From Microbacterium oleivorans (GTDB lineage Bacteria > Actinomycetota > Actinomycetes > Actinomycetales > Microbacteriaceae): 64,000 bases of DNA. The stretch lies in contig NZ_CP058316.1 in NCBI RefSeq assembly GCF_013389665.1, forward strand, positions 682,001 to 746,000. The letters run 5' to 3'. The notes beneath the pieces are model-generated. The model did not search any database. It was given only the letters and a program-made list of their open reading frames with translations, and was not told the DNA's origin. Below are positions 22,283-30,810 of the stretch, piece by piece. The position numbers were made by a program, and so were the translations under genes. The first letter of the stretch is position 1; every line of letters starts with the position of its first letter.

Positions 22283-22320
22283 ATCGCCCCGACCCGCGCT
22301 GTGCGGATCGGGGCGATTTG
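22283..22320 (+). terminator. Terminator after integrase (possibly bidirectional)
   Basis: A 10-bp perfect stem (22283-22292 with 22308-22317) is followed by TTTGCT on the plus strand. It would end the lysogeny operon and may also stop leftward transcription from tRNA-Thr. Confidence 0.75.
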
Positions 22321-22343
22321 CTGACTTGACCTGGCCTTTTCTG

Positions 22344-22373
22344 AGCCGACTACGGGACTTGAACCCGTAACCC
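22344..22373. other. Putative prophage attachment site core (3' end of tRNA-Thr)
   Basis: The tRNA 3' half (acceptor strand and T-arm) faces the integrase gene. Tyrosine integrases commonly use this part as attB, so the phage supplies an identical copy that keeps the tRNA intact. The matching repeat at the other end would lie left of the window, so the core length cannot be defined. Confidence 0.45.
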
Positions 22374-22416
22374 CCGTATTACAAGTACGGTGCGCTACCA
22401 ATTGCGCCAAGTCGGC
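22344..22416 (-). tRNA. tRNA-Thr (anticodon TGT)
   Basis: This is a 73-base tRNA with acceptor stem GCCGACT/AGTCGGC and discriminator U. The D-arm includes GCGCAATTGGTAGCGC, and the anticodon stem CCGTA/TACGG has loop CTTGTAA (anticodon TGT, reads ACA/ACG). The T-arm GGGTTCAAGTCCC-type loop is intact and CCA is not encoded. All arms pair well, so the gene appears functional after prophage integration. Confidence 0.96.
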
Positions 22417-22617
22417 GACGCCCGGTATTCCGGGCTTTCGACGCAGCGTCTGCTCAGCCGGATGGTAGCCGACCGCGCAGGAACGCCGCTCATTCGCTTC
22501 TTCGGTTCCGAGTCTAGAGCGTCGGCCGCACGGCTCCCGCCCCCAGCAGTCGCCGCACCGGGGTGACGACCGGCCACGTGTCAGCGCTGAACGCTTCCAT
22601 CGCCGCCCTCAGGCCGG

Positions 22618-22662
22618 CTCCGGCGCGGAACGCGATCCCCAACAGCGGGTTCCGCGCCGGAG
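22618..22662 (-). terminator. Long hairpin downstream of the DUF7882-like gene
   Basis: A 14-bp perfect inverted repeat (22618-22631 with 22649-22662, 17-base loop) lies 15 bases after the stop of the leftward gene. No U-run is present. A likely terminator or 3'-end structure. The rest of 22417-22676 shows no gene. Confidence 0.6.
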
Positions 22663-22676
22663 ACGACGCTTGCTAG

Positions 22677-23021
22677 CTAGCGAGCAGTCGTCGAGGCGTT
22701 CGCCACGGTATGGGGAGGACGCGGCGGCGCGGGTTCTCGGACGGCATACAGCCCACGCGGTGAGTTCGCCGCGGATGACAGCGCCGTCAACCAGTGCGGA
22801 TTGAGCTCCGGGACTCTGCTGCCGTGGAACTTGAACAACAAGCTGGCGTGGGGGTGGATCCACACGGAGGATCTGCCGCCACCGAGACTGAGATGGTCCG
22901 TCCAGGTGAGGATGAAGGGTTCGCCGCGACGGAGCTTCGATTGCGTCACGAACTGGATGTGAGCCAGCAGACGGTCCTCGAACTCCGCCGACACGGAGCC
23001 CTCGTAGATCAACTTGCCCAT
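22677..23021 (-). CDS. DUF7882-like conserved Microbacteriaceae protein
   Basis: This 114-residue protein starts at ATG 23021 (MGKLIYEGSVSAEFEDRLLAHIQ) behind AGGAG. The pattern MGKLIY-G...hydrophobic-x-DRxLAH, LRRGEPFILTW, then SVWIHPHASLLFKFHGSR and LNPHWLTAL matches a small protein family common in Microbacteriaceae and often mislabelled ATP-dependent ligase. No catalytic motif is visible. It stands alone between the prophage attachment site and a SnoaL-like gene on the other strand. Confidence 0.75.
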   Translation of the reverse strand: MGKLIYEGSVSAEFEDRLLAHIQFVTQSKLRRGEPFILTWTDHLSLGGGRSSVWIHPHASLLFKFHGSRVPELNPHWLTALSSAANSPRGLYAVREPAPPRPPHTVANASTTAR

Positions 23022-23261
23022 ATCCGCCGCTCCTGGTCGCTGGGTGTTCTGGTGGCGGCCAGGGGCTGGGGCAACGTTCTGAAGACTATAGGCACAGCGG
23101 TCGCCGGGCGCAACGGCCCCGGCTCGGAGGAACACCCTCACACCCTCCCCGCACGTTCATCACCTCAGCACGGGAGCAGCCGCGCGCTTCGGCCTATCAG
23201 CCGGAACAACTCTGTCGCAAGCGGTTGATCGCGGCGCGCGGCGAGCGCTCAGATTGCGGAT

Positions 23262-23648
23262 ATGCAGCGCATCGATCACTTCGCGGAGGCGTTCCTCGAC
23301 GAGATCGTCAACGAGCGCGACCAGGAGAGTCGTCGGGCTGCCATCGACCGGATGATCCACCCCAATGTGTGTCACGTCAGTTTCGATCGTGCGGTGTACG
23401 GCAAGTCCGGCTTGGACCAGCGGATCGCCGTGCTCCAAGCGTCTCTCCCACCCCTCGCGCGGCCGATCGTTCAGGAGCCGCCGGCGGTGCGCGGGAACAC
23501 GATCTTCTTCCCGTGGTGCCTCACCGGCCCCTCGGGACCGACCCGCTCGTCGGGTAGCGTCTTCGTCGTCTTCACCGGGACGCTCGCAGAGTGGATATAC
23601 ACGACGGCGGATCTTCACCGGGCAGAGCTCAGCGCACCTGAAACGTGA
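23262..23648 (+). CDS. SnoaL/NTF2-like small protein
   Basis: This 128-residue protein begins MQRIDHFAEAFLDEIVNERDQ. The N-terminal helices, then MIHPNVCHVSFDRAVYGKSGLDQRIAVLQ, and the beta run IFFPWCLTGPSG...SVFVVFTGTLAEWI fit the cone-shaped NTF2/SnoaL fold (helix-helix-strand pattern, length 120-140). Such proteins can be isomerases or ligand-binding proteins; no specific active-site set is recognisable. It is a single-gene unit, convergent with the DsbA-like gene. Confidence 0.65.
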   Translation: MQRIDHFAEAFLDEIVNERDQESRRAAIDRMIHPNVCHVSFDRAVYGKSGLDQRIAVLQASLPPLARPIVQEPPAVRGNTIFFPWCLTGPSGPTRSSGSVFVVFTGTLAEWIYTTADLHRAELSAPET

Positions 23649-23754
23649 GCAACGGCATCCTGTCGAGCACGCCGTTGATGATCTCCGCCTGGATCGCCCG
23701 GTCTTCTCGGACGACGGCTGCGGTTCGGTCGCCGATCCGCCAGCGTGCTGCGGC

Positions 23755-24726
23755 TCAGGAGGTGGGGGTCGGCGTCGGTGTCGGCGCCGACTTGTAGTAG
23801 GCGTCGCTCGCGGTTGTCAGGACGAACTGCGAGAACTCTGCAGGGTCGCCCATATCGCCGATGTACTGCTTGCCGTTGACGAGCACCATCGGCGTTCCGG
23901 TCAGCGACAGCCCGTCGGTGTCGGGGATGCCGGCGACGGCGCGCTCCGTGGCCGACTTGGCCCACGCGGCGTACGAACCCGACTCGATGCACTCACGGAT
24001 GACCTTCGTCTGGTCGACACCGGATGCCGCCGCCATGTCGGCGAGCTGCGTGTCGGAGAACCCGTCGGTGTCGACCTCGGGCTGACGCGTCAGCAGATCG
24101 TTGTTGAACGCGTAGAAGGCGTCGGGCGAGTGCGTTGCGACGCAGGCGGCGGCGCTCGCTGCACGCAGCGAGTACTTCGTGCCGTTGGACTTCGCCGTCA
24201 GCATGGCGACCGGGTAGTAGCTCAGGGTGACGGCTCCGTCATCGACCCACGAGGTCAGCTGCTGGGAGTTCGCGGTCTGCCACTCCTGAGCGCCGGCCGA
24301 CAGGTAGTCGACGTACACGCGGATTTCGACCGGGGGCTGCGCCGTCGTCGAGGGGGTGGGAAGGCCCTCGGCGGGCGCAGCGTTCTCGGCGGGCTCCGCC
24401 GGTTCCGCGGCCTCGACGGGCGCCTCGGCCGGAGCATTGAGGTCGGCCGCCACCGACCCTCGAACGACGTCGGCCACGACGAAACCGTCTCCGGTCGCCG
24501 TCGCCGGCTCCAGCTGCGGGCGGCTGCCCGAGGACGAAACCGTCCAGGTGACGATGACCGCGGCCGCGGTGACGGCACCGACCGCCAGCAGTCCGAGACC
24601 GGACCGCCGCGCGATCCGCGCCCGCGATTGGCGGGTGTGGACCTGGAGGGCCTTCTCGCGCACCGCCTCGCGGCGGTCGGTGACCGTCGACGATTCGGGG
24701 ACGTCGTGGGAGTCGTCAGAAGACAT
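23755..24726 (-). CDS. Membrane-anchored DsbA-family (thioredoxin-fold) protein lacking the CxxC active site
   Basis: This 323-residue protein has an N-terminal cytoplasmic arm, a membrane segment at about 43-63 and a Pro/Ala/Glu-rich linker to about 132. A DsbA-type thioredoxin fold follows: IRVYVDYLSAGAQEW where a CPYC-type motif would normally follow YVDY, the alpha insertion with RAASAAACVATH, and the cis-Pro strand GTPMVLVNGKQY. Only two cysteines occur in the mature part (in AACVAT and RECIES). It ends in a PTPTPTPTS tail. Redox catalysis is therefore unlikely; a chaperone or scaffold role outside the membrane is possible. Confidence 0.85.
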   Translation of the reverse strand: MSSDDSHDVPESSTVTDRREAVREKALQVHTRQSRARIARRSGLGLLAVGAVTAAAVIVTWTVSSSGSRPQLEPATATGDGFVVADVVRGSVAADLNAPAEAPVEAAEPAEPAENAAPAEGLPTPSTTAQPPVEIRVYVDYLSAGAQEWQTANSQQLTSWVDDGAVTLSYYPVAMLTAKSNGTKYSLRAASAAACVATHSPDAFYAFNNDLLTRQPEVDTDGFSDTQLADMAAASGVDQTKVIRECIESGSYAAWAKSATERAVAGIPDTDGLSLTGTPMVLVNGKQYIGDMGDPAEFSQFVLTTASDAYYKSAPTPTPTPTS

Positions 24727-24992
24727 GGAACCTCGGAGAACGGAAGGAGGATGAGAGCCGAGCAAGAGATCTCGCGACGGGTTTCACGAGTCAGTCGATG
24801 GTAATCAGCCAGCCTGGGAAAGCCCAGAGCACACCGGAGGCGCTGCTCCCCCGGCGCGTCTCCGTGCGTGCGCCGTGCGGCTCTCGCGCGTGCCATACTG
24901 AGATCGCGTCCAATGATGGGCGTACGGGGGCGACCCCGTTCCATTCACAACGGATCGTCCGGCACGTACCTGCCGGTGAAGGAGAAGAAACG

Positions 24993-26096
24993 ATGGCGTC
25001 CGTCACTTTCGACAACGCAACCCGTCTGTACCCCGGTGGCACTCGTCCTGCCGTCGACAAGCTGAACCTCGAAGTCGCCGATGGCGAGTTCCTGGTTCTC
25101 GTCGGTCCCTCCGGTTGCGGTAAGTCCACCTCGCTGCGCATGCTCGCCGGCCTCGAAGAGGTCAACTCGGGCAGCATCCGCATCGGTGACCGCGACGTCA
25201 CCGACGTGCCGCCGAAGGACCGCGACATCGCGATGGTGTTCCAGAACTACGCTCTGTACCCCCATATGACCGTGGCCGAGAACATGGGCTTCGCGCTCAA
25301 GATCGCGGGCGTCGGCAAGGAGGAGCGCGCGCAGCGGGTGCTCGAGGCCGCCAAGCTCCTCGACCTCGAGGAGTACCTCACCCGCAAGCCGAAGGCGCTC
25401 TCGGGTGGTCAGCGTCAGCGTGTCGCCATGGGTCGCGCCATCGTTCGTCAGCCCCAGGTCTTCCTCATGGACGAGCCGCTGTCGAACCTCGACGCGAAGC
25501 TCCGCGTCCAGACGCGCACCCAGATCGCGTCGCTGCAGCGTCGCCTCGGCGTCACCACGGTGTACGTCACGCACGACCAGACCGAGGCCCTCACGATGGG
25601 CGACCGCATCGCCGTGCTGAAGGACGGGCTGCTCCAGCAGGTCGGCACCCCGCGTGACCTGTACGAGAAGCCGAACAACGTGTTCGTCGCCGGCTTCATC
25701 GGCTCGCCCGCCATGAACCTGTTCCCGGCGGACCTCGCCGAGGGCGGCATCAAGTTCGGCTCGGAGATCGTCCGGCTCGACCGTGACACCGTCGGCCGCG
25801 CCAACGGCAGCCAGGTGACGGTGGGCGTCCGCCCCGAGGACATCGAGGTCGGCCCCGCCGACGGCCGTGGCCTCCCGGTCCAGGTCGACCTGGTCGAGGA
25901 GCTCGGCGCCGACGGTTACCTCTACGGTCACACCGAGATCAACGGCAAGCGCACCGACATCGTCGCGCGCGTCGACGGCCGCAACCACCCGAACGCCGGC
26001 GAGACCGTGACCCTGACTGCCAAGCCCGGCCACGTGCACGCCTTCGACATCGAGAGCGGCGACCGTCTGAACGACAAGGCCATCGCCTCGGCCTGA
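24993..26096 (+). CDS. Sugar ABC transporter ATP-binding protein (UgpC/MsmK type)
   Basis: This 367-residue ATPase starts at ATG 24993 behind GAAGGAGAAG. It has Walker [10 protein letters not shown], signature LSGGQRQRV, Walker B VFLMDEPLSNLD, H-loop VYVTHDQTEA, and a C-terminal OB/TOBE region with VGVRPEDIEVGP. It matches the MalK/UgpC/MsmK family that powers several carbohydrate ABC importers. No permease or binding-protein gene is beside it, so it is probably the shared ATPase serving permeases elsewhere, as in many actinobacteria. A strong terminator follows. Confidence 0.93.
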   Translation: MASVTFDNATRLYPGGTRPAVDKLNLEVADGEFLVLVGPSGCGKSTSLRMLAGLEEVNSGSIRIGDRDVTDVPPKDRDIAMVFQNYALYPHMTVAENMGFALKIAGVGKEERAQRVLEAAKLLDLEEYLTRKPKALSGGQRQRVAMGRAIVRQPQVFLMDEPLSNLDAKLRVQTRTQIASLQRRLGVTTVYVTHDQTEALTMGDRIAVLKDGLLQQVGTPRDLYEKPNNVFVAGFIGSPAMNLFPADLAEGGIKFGSEIVRLDRDTVGRANGSQVTVGVRPEDIEVGPADGRGLPVQVDLVEELGADGYLYGHTEINGKRTDIVARVDGRNHPNAGETVTLTAKPGHVHAFDIESGDRLNDKAIASA

Positions 26097-26111
26097 TCCG
26101 TATCTTCGTAC

Positions 26112-26155
26112 GCTGCGGCGCGGGTGGCCTTCGGTCGCCCGCGCCGCAGCGTTTT
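26112..26155 (+). terminator. Rho-independent terminator after the ABC ATPase gene
   Basis: A 13-bp perfect stem (26112-26124 with 26138-26150), with an inner loop carrying TTCG, is followed by GTTTTG. One of the clearest intrinsic terminators in the window. Confidence 0.88.
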
Positions 26156-26179
26156 GCCCCTCATCCGATCGGAGAACCC

Positions 26180-27484
26180 GTGCGCTCCTCGCTCTCGATC
26201 ACGGCCAGCAGCGTCGACCCCGGCCTGCTCGCCCTGCCCTGGTCGACGACCCTGGCCGACTGGGCCACGCCCGACATCGTGTACCTGCCCAAGGGCATCT
26301 CGCGTCACCTCGTGCGGTTCGCGAACCTCTCGGGGCGTGTCGTGGCGATCAAGGAGACGACGGCTGCCATGGCCCGCCGCGAGTACGAGATGCTCGGCTC
26401 GCTGCAGCGCCTCGACGTTCCCTGCGTCGAACGCGTCGCGGTGATCGACGGTCGCCGCGACGAGAAGGGCGACGAGCTGCCCGCCGCCCTCGTGACGGCG
26501 CACCTGAAGTTCTCACTCCCCTACCGAGCGCTCTTCACGCAGGTGCTGCGCCCAGACACCGCCACCCGGCTCGTCGACGCCCTCGCCGTCCTGCTGGTGC
26601 GCCTGCACAACGTGGGCTTCTTCTGGGGCGACGTGTCGCTGTCGAATACGCTGTTCCGCCGCGATGCCGGTGCTTTCGCGGCCTACCTGGTCGATGCCGA
26701 GACCGGTGAGCTCCACGAGCGCGGGCTCACCCGCGGGCAGCGCCTGCACGACCTCGACATCGCACGCACCAACATCGCCGGCGAGATCATGGACCTCGAA
26801 GCCGGGGGGCGGCTGGAGGGCGGTGTGGATGCCGTGGCGATCGCCGACGGGATCATGTCGTCGTACCACTCGCTGTGGGCCGCGCTGACCGACCAGGAGT
26901 CGTTCTCGGCCAACGAGTCGTGGCGCATCACCGAGCGGGTGCAGAAGCTCAACGCGCTCGGCTTCGACATCGGCGAGATGTCGATCGACGCCGCCGCCGA
27001 CGGCACGCGCGTGTCGATCCAGCCGAAGGTCGTCGACGCCGGCCATCACCAGCGCCGGCTCCTGCGTCTCACCGGCCTCGACGTCGAGGAGAACCAGGCC
27101 CGGCGCCTGCTCAACGACCTCGACGAGTTCAGCGCCCGCGTGTCGCGCCTCGGCTCGAACGAGGAGATGGTCGCCCACGAGTGGCTGACGCGCGTGTTCG
27201 AACCGGTGGTGCTGTCGGTGCCCTGGGACCTGCGGGCGAAGCTGGAGCCCGCCGAGCTCTTCCACCAGGTGCTCGAGCACCGCTGGTATCTCTCGCAGAC
27301 CGAGGGGCGTTCGGTGCCGCTGGCCGAGGTGCTCTCGTCGTATGTCGAGAACGTGCTGCGTCACCGCCGCGACGAGGCGACGGTCATGGGCCCACCCACC
27401 GAGACGATGTCGGTGCCGATCATCACCGACGCCGTCCCGGTCGGCGACGACGAGGCCGCCGTCGACTGGCGCGATCTCGTTTGA
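26180..27484 (+). CDS. DUF4032 / kinase-like protein
   Basis: This 434-residue protein starts at GTG 26180. The first 230 residues have a protein-kinase-like pattern: GRVVAIKETT (lysine strand), a helix with ARREYEML, then the catalytic-loop-like GFFWGDVSLSNTLF and a metal-site strand AAYLVDAETGEL. The second half (from about 230) is the DUF4032 region with an all-helical character. It resembles lipopolysaccharide-type kinases, but its substrate is not known. It stands alone, convergent with an NAD(P)-binding protein gene. Confidence 0.8.
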   Translation: MRSSLSITASSVDPGLLALPWSTTLADWATPDIVYLPKGISRHLVRFANLSGRVVAIKETTAAMARREYEMLGSLQRLDVPCVERVAVIDGRRDEKGDELPAALVTAHLKFSLPYRALFTQVLRPDTATRLVDALAVLLVRLHNVGFFWGDVSLSNTLFRRDAGAFAAYLVDAETGELHERGLTRGQRLHDLDIARTNIAGEIMDLEAGGRLEGGVDAVAIADGIMSSYHSLWAALTDQESFSANESWRITERVQKLNALGFDIGEMSIDAAADGTRVSIQPKVVDAGHHQRRLLRLTGLDVEENQARRLLNDLDEFSARVSRLGSNEEMVAHEWLTRVFEPVVLSVPWDLRAKLEPAELFHQVLEHRWYLSQTEGRSVPLAEVLSSYVENVLRHRRDEATVMGPPTETMSVPIITDAVPVGDDEAAVDWRDLV

Positions 27485-27505
27485 CCGCTCCCCCGGTCGC
27501 GGGGA

Positions 27506-28144
27506 TCAGTAGCCGACGGTGAAGCGCTCGCGCACGTGGCGAGGGTTCTCGATCTCGTCGAGGACCGCGATGGCGAAGTCGGCTCCGGAGATGAACGAGT
27601 CGCCGTTCCCATCGGTGACGAGGACGTCCCCACCGTCGCGGTAGGCGCCCGTCCGCTCGCCGGGGTTGAAAGAACCGAACCCTCCGGCGGGATGCACGAA
27701 GAACCAGTCGCGTCCGCTCTCGTCGGCCTGGAGGTCTTCGAGGACGCCGATCGCCTCGAGGGCCTCGTCCTTGAACTCCTCGGGGAAGCCGCTGTCGACC
27801 AGCCGCGGTCCGCCGGCAGACACGAGGCTGCCTCCGGCGCCGCCGATGACGCCGACCCGGACGTCCTCGGGCAACGCGTGCCCGAGGAGCGCCGTGTTGG
27901 GTCGCACCTGGCCCTGCATGTCGCCGCGCGGCGCGACCGACACGACGACCACGTCGACGCCGTCCAGCTGCGTCACGAGCGCCGGCACATCCACGAGCGT
28001 GCCCTCGATGTAGGTCGCGCCCTCGACCCGCTCGGCCGGAACCTTGCGGGCGACGGAGACGACGGTGTGGCCGCGGGAGACGGCCTCCTCGACGATGTGG
28101 CTGCCGGCGTAGCCGGTGCCTCCGATGACGGCGATGCGTGCCAT
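27506..28144 (-). CDS. NAD(P)-binding oxidoreductase (NmrA/SDR-like)
   Basis: This 212-residue protein starts MARIAVIGGTGYAGSHIVEEAV with a Rossmann GGTGYAG motif, followed by ARKVPAERVEGATYIEGTLVD and VDVVVVSVAPRGD. It is the short NmrA-like/atypical SDR type, which usually uses NADPH or only senses it. No Tyr-x-x-x-Lys catalytic pair is evident. GAAGGGA precedes the ATG. It lies after glgP on the same strand with a 55-base gap, so co-transcription is possible. Confidence 0.85.
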   Translation of the reverse strand: MARIAVIGGTGYAGSHIVEEAVSRGHTVVSVARKVPAERVEGATYIEGTLVDVPALVTQLDGVDVVVVSVAPRGDMQGQVRPNTALLGHALPEDVRVGVIGGAGGSLVSAGGPRLVDSGFPEEFKDEALEAIGVLEDLQADESGRDWFFVHPAGGFGSFNPGERTGAYRDGGDVLVTDGNGDSFISGADFAIAVLDEIENPRHVRERFTVGY

Positions 28145-28199
28145 GGCGATTCCCTTCGTTGGTCGTGCCGGTGGTGTCGGGGGCATTCGCGCCGCGCGA

Positions 28200-30704
28200 T
28201 CAGCGCGCCGGCTGCGTGTGCCAGATGCGGTCGATGTAGTCGCGGATCGAACGGTCGGACGAGAAGAAGCCCGTCCGGGCGACGTTGAGGATGGCCGACC
28301 GCGTCCAGCCGTCGCGGTCGGCGTAGGCGGCATCCACGCGCTCCTGCGCGGCGACGTAGGCGGTGTAGTCGGCCAGCACCATGAACCGGTCGTCGTAGAG
28401 CAGGTTCGACACGATCGGCTCGAACGTCGAGCGGTCTCCGCCCGAGAACGCGCCCGAGCCGATGAGATCGAGGGTGCGCCGGAGCTCGTCGTCGCCCTGT
28501 GCGAACTCGCCCGGCCGGTAGCCGCGCGCCCACAGCTCCTCGACCTGGGGCTCGCTCATCCCGAAGAGGAAGAAGTTGTCGTCGCCGACGAGCTCGCGGA
28601 TCTCGACGTTCGCGCCGTCGTCGGTGCCGATGGTCAGGGCGCCGTTCAGGGCGAACTTCATGTTGCCGGTGCCGGAGGCCTCTTTGCCGGCGAGCGAGAT
28701 CTGCTCCGACAGGTCGGCCGCGGGGATGACGCGCTCGGCGAGGGTCACGTTGTAGTTGGGCGGGAAGACCACCTTCAGCCGCCCCTCCAACCGCGGGTCG
28801 TTGTTGACGACGGAGCCGACGGCGTTGATGAGGTGGATGACCCGTTTGGCCATCGCATAGCCCGGAGCGGCCTTGGCGCCGAAGATGAACGTGCGCGGCT
28901 GCAGGTCGGCTGCCGCCACCCGCCCCGAGACGACGCGCTCGTAGAGGGTGACGATGTGGAGCACCTTGAGCATCTGCCGCTTGTACTCGTGCAGGCGCTT
29001 GACCATGACGTCGAGGAGGTGGTCGTCTGCGATCCCGAAGCCGTCGCGCGCCAGCAGCACATCGTTCAGGCGCCGCTTGTTCGCGGCCTTGACATCGGCG
29101 AAGGCGGCACGGAAGTCGGGGTCCTCGGCGTAGGACTCGAGCTCGCGCAGGCGCTCGAGGTCGGTGAGCCACCCGGTACCGAGCGCCGCGGTGATGAGCT
29201 CCGACAACTCGGGGTTCGCCAGCCGCATGAAGCGCCGCGGGGTGACACCGTTGGTGACGTTGGTGAACTTCTCGGGCATCATCTCGTCGAACTGGTGCAG
29301 CACCTTCTCGCGCAGCAGCTGCGAGTGCAGCTCGGCGACACCGTTGACCTTCGACCCGGCGACGGTGGCCAGGTAGGCCATGCGCACCGCGCGATGCTCC
29401 GACACGATCGACATGTCGCGCAGGCGCTGCTCGTCGTCGCCGAAGCGCTCGCGCACCCGCACCAAGAACTCGTCGTTGATGCGGTAGATGATCTCGAGGT
29501 GACGCGGCAGCAACCGGCCGAGCAGATCGACCGACCAGACCTCGAGAGCCTCGGGCAGGAGGGTGTGGCACGTGTAGGCGAAGCACTTCTGGGTGATCGC
29601 CCACGCGGCATCCCAGTCGAGCTTGCGCTCGTCGACGAGCACGCGCATCATCTCGGGGACCGCGATGACGGGGTGGGTGTCGTTGAGCTGGAAGATCACG
29701 CGCTCGGGCAGGTCCGCCAGCTCGAAGTCCTCGGGCAGAACCTTCGTCATGTAATCGGCGATGGATGCCGCCACGAAGAAGTACTGCTGCTGCAGACGCA
29801 GCTCCTTGCCCTGCGGCGTCGAGTCCTCGGGGTACAGCACCTTCGAGATGTTCTCGGCGAAGGTCTGGGCGCGAACCGCTTCGACGTACTCGCCGCTGTT
29901 GAAGGTACGGAGATCGAACGCCTTCGTCGCCTCGGCGCTCCACAGGCGCAGGGTGTTGACCCGCCCGTTCTGGTAGCCCGGAACCATGTAGTTGTAGGGC
30001 ACGGCGCGCACGCTCCAGGCGGGCACCCAGCGGCTGCGCAGAACGCCGCCGTCGTCGTACGTCTCGGTGTGACCGCCGAACGACACCGTCTGCGCCGACT
30101 CGGGGTGACGGAACTCCCACGGAGACCCCAGGGCGAGCCACGCGTCGGGCTTCTCGATCTGCTCGCCGTCGCGGAAGACCTGACGGAAGATGCCGTACTC
30201 GTAGCGGATGCCGTAGCCGATGCTCGGCACGCTCAGGGTCGCGAGCGAATCGATGAAGCACGCGGCGAGACGCCCGAGGCCGCCGTTGCCGAGCCCGGGC
30301 TCGACCTCGTGGGCGCGCATGGTGTCGATGTCGATGCCGCACGCGGCCAGCGCCTCGGTGGCGATGTCGGTGAGCCCGGATGCGAGCAGGTTGTTGTCGA
30401 GCTGTCGGCCGAGCAGGTACTCCGCCGACAGATAGCAGACAGCCTTGCTCTGATCCGCACGCTGACGCCGCTGGTCCTCGAGCCAGCGCGCGACGAGATA
30501 GTCGCGAACGGTGGCCGCCAGCGCCGTGTAGCGGTCGGTCTCGGTCGACGACGACAATGCGACGCCGCGGTCGAGGTTGAGGTTGCGCAGGAACTCGCGG
30601 ACGAAGCCGTCGACGGTCGCCGGCGGCGACGTCACAGGGGCGAGCGCGAGGGGGTGCGTCGCCGTCATCGGACGGGAGTCAGGGGTCTTCTCGATCTCGG
30701 GCAC
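28200..30704 (-). CDS. glgP: Glycogen/alpha-glucan phosphorylase
   Basis: This 834-residue enzyme releases glucose-1-phosphate from alpha-1,4-glucans. Family landmarks are ACGIDIDTMRAHEVEPGLGNGGLGRLAACF (substrate loop), AWAITQKCFAYTCHTLLPEALE, VNGVAELHS, and the PLP lysine in EASGTGNMKFALNGALTIGTDDGANVEI near residue 680. It is of full length with no interruption. It is monocistronic or heads a unit with the NmrA-like gene. It links to carbon storage, not to the phosphate cluster further right. Confidence 0.97.
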   Translation of the reverse strand: MPEIEKTPDSRPMTATHPLALAPVTSPPATVDGFVREFLRNLNLDRGVALSSSTETDRYTALAATVRDYLVARWLEDQRRQRADQSKAVCYLSAEYLLGRQLDNNLLASGLTDIATEALAACGIDIDTMRAHEVEPGLGNGGLGRLAACFIDSLATLSVPSIGYGIRYEYGIFRQVFRDGEQIEKPDAWLALGSPWEFRHPESAQTVSFGGHTETYDDGGVLRSRWVPAWSVRAVPYNYMVPGYQNGRVNTLRLWSAEATKAFDLRTFNSGEYVEAVRAQTFAENISKVLYPEDSTPQGKELRLQQQYFFVAASIADYMTKVLPEDFELADLPERVIFQLNDTHPVIAVPEMMRVLVDERKLDWDAAWAITQKCFAYTCHTLLPEALEVWSVDLLGRLLPRHLEIIYRINDEFLVRVRERFGDDEQRLRDMSIVSEHRAVRMAYLATVAGSKVNGVAELHSQLLREKVLHQFDEMMPEKFTNVTNGVTPRRFMRLANPELSELITAALGTGWLTDLERLRELESYAEDPDFRAAFADVKAANKRRLNDVLLARDGFGIADDHLLDVMVKRLHEYKRQMLKVLHIVTLYERVVSGRVAAADLQPRTFIFGAKAAPGYAMAKRVIHLINAVGSVVNNDPRLEGRLKVVFPPNYNVTLAERVIPAADLSEQISLAGKEASGTGNMKFALNGALTIGTDDGANVEIRELVGDDNFFLFGMSEPQVEELWARGYRPGEFAQGDDELRRTLDLIGSGAFSGGDRSTFEPIVSNLLYDDRFMVLADYTAYVAAQERVDAAYADRDGWTRSAILNVARTGFFSSDRSIRDYIDRIWHTQPAR

Positions 30705-30810
30705 AGTTCGAAACTACCCAATCGGGACCCGTCGCGCCGGGCCCTTCCGACGCGCGCTCGGGAATTAACAGGAAGGTCATCGCGCGGTCACAGCGCGACG
30801 ACCCGTCCCG

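Larger units (their letters stand above)
1..22343. mobile_element. Prophage, HK97-type siphovirus-like (integrase-side part; continues left of window)
   Basis: A continuous set of phage modules fills this stretch: integrase, repressor, excisionase-like HTH, recombination, SSB, terminase, portal, protease, HK97 capsid, connectors and major tail protein. Apart from the three-gene lysogeny cassette, all genes run leftward. The right boundary is set by a tyrosine integrase ending just before tRNA-Thr. The left end, tape measure, tail tip and lysis genes are not in the window. Structural genes look intact. The only suspicious lesion is near 15.0 kb, so the element may be functional; that is an inference. 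Confidence 0.95.

Noticed and set aside
1..22343. Lysis genes, holin and tape measure protein
   Set aside because: None present in this part of the prophage; expected left of base 1.
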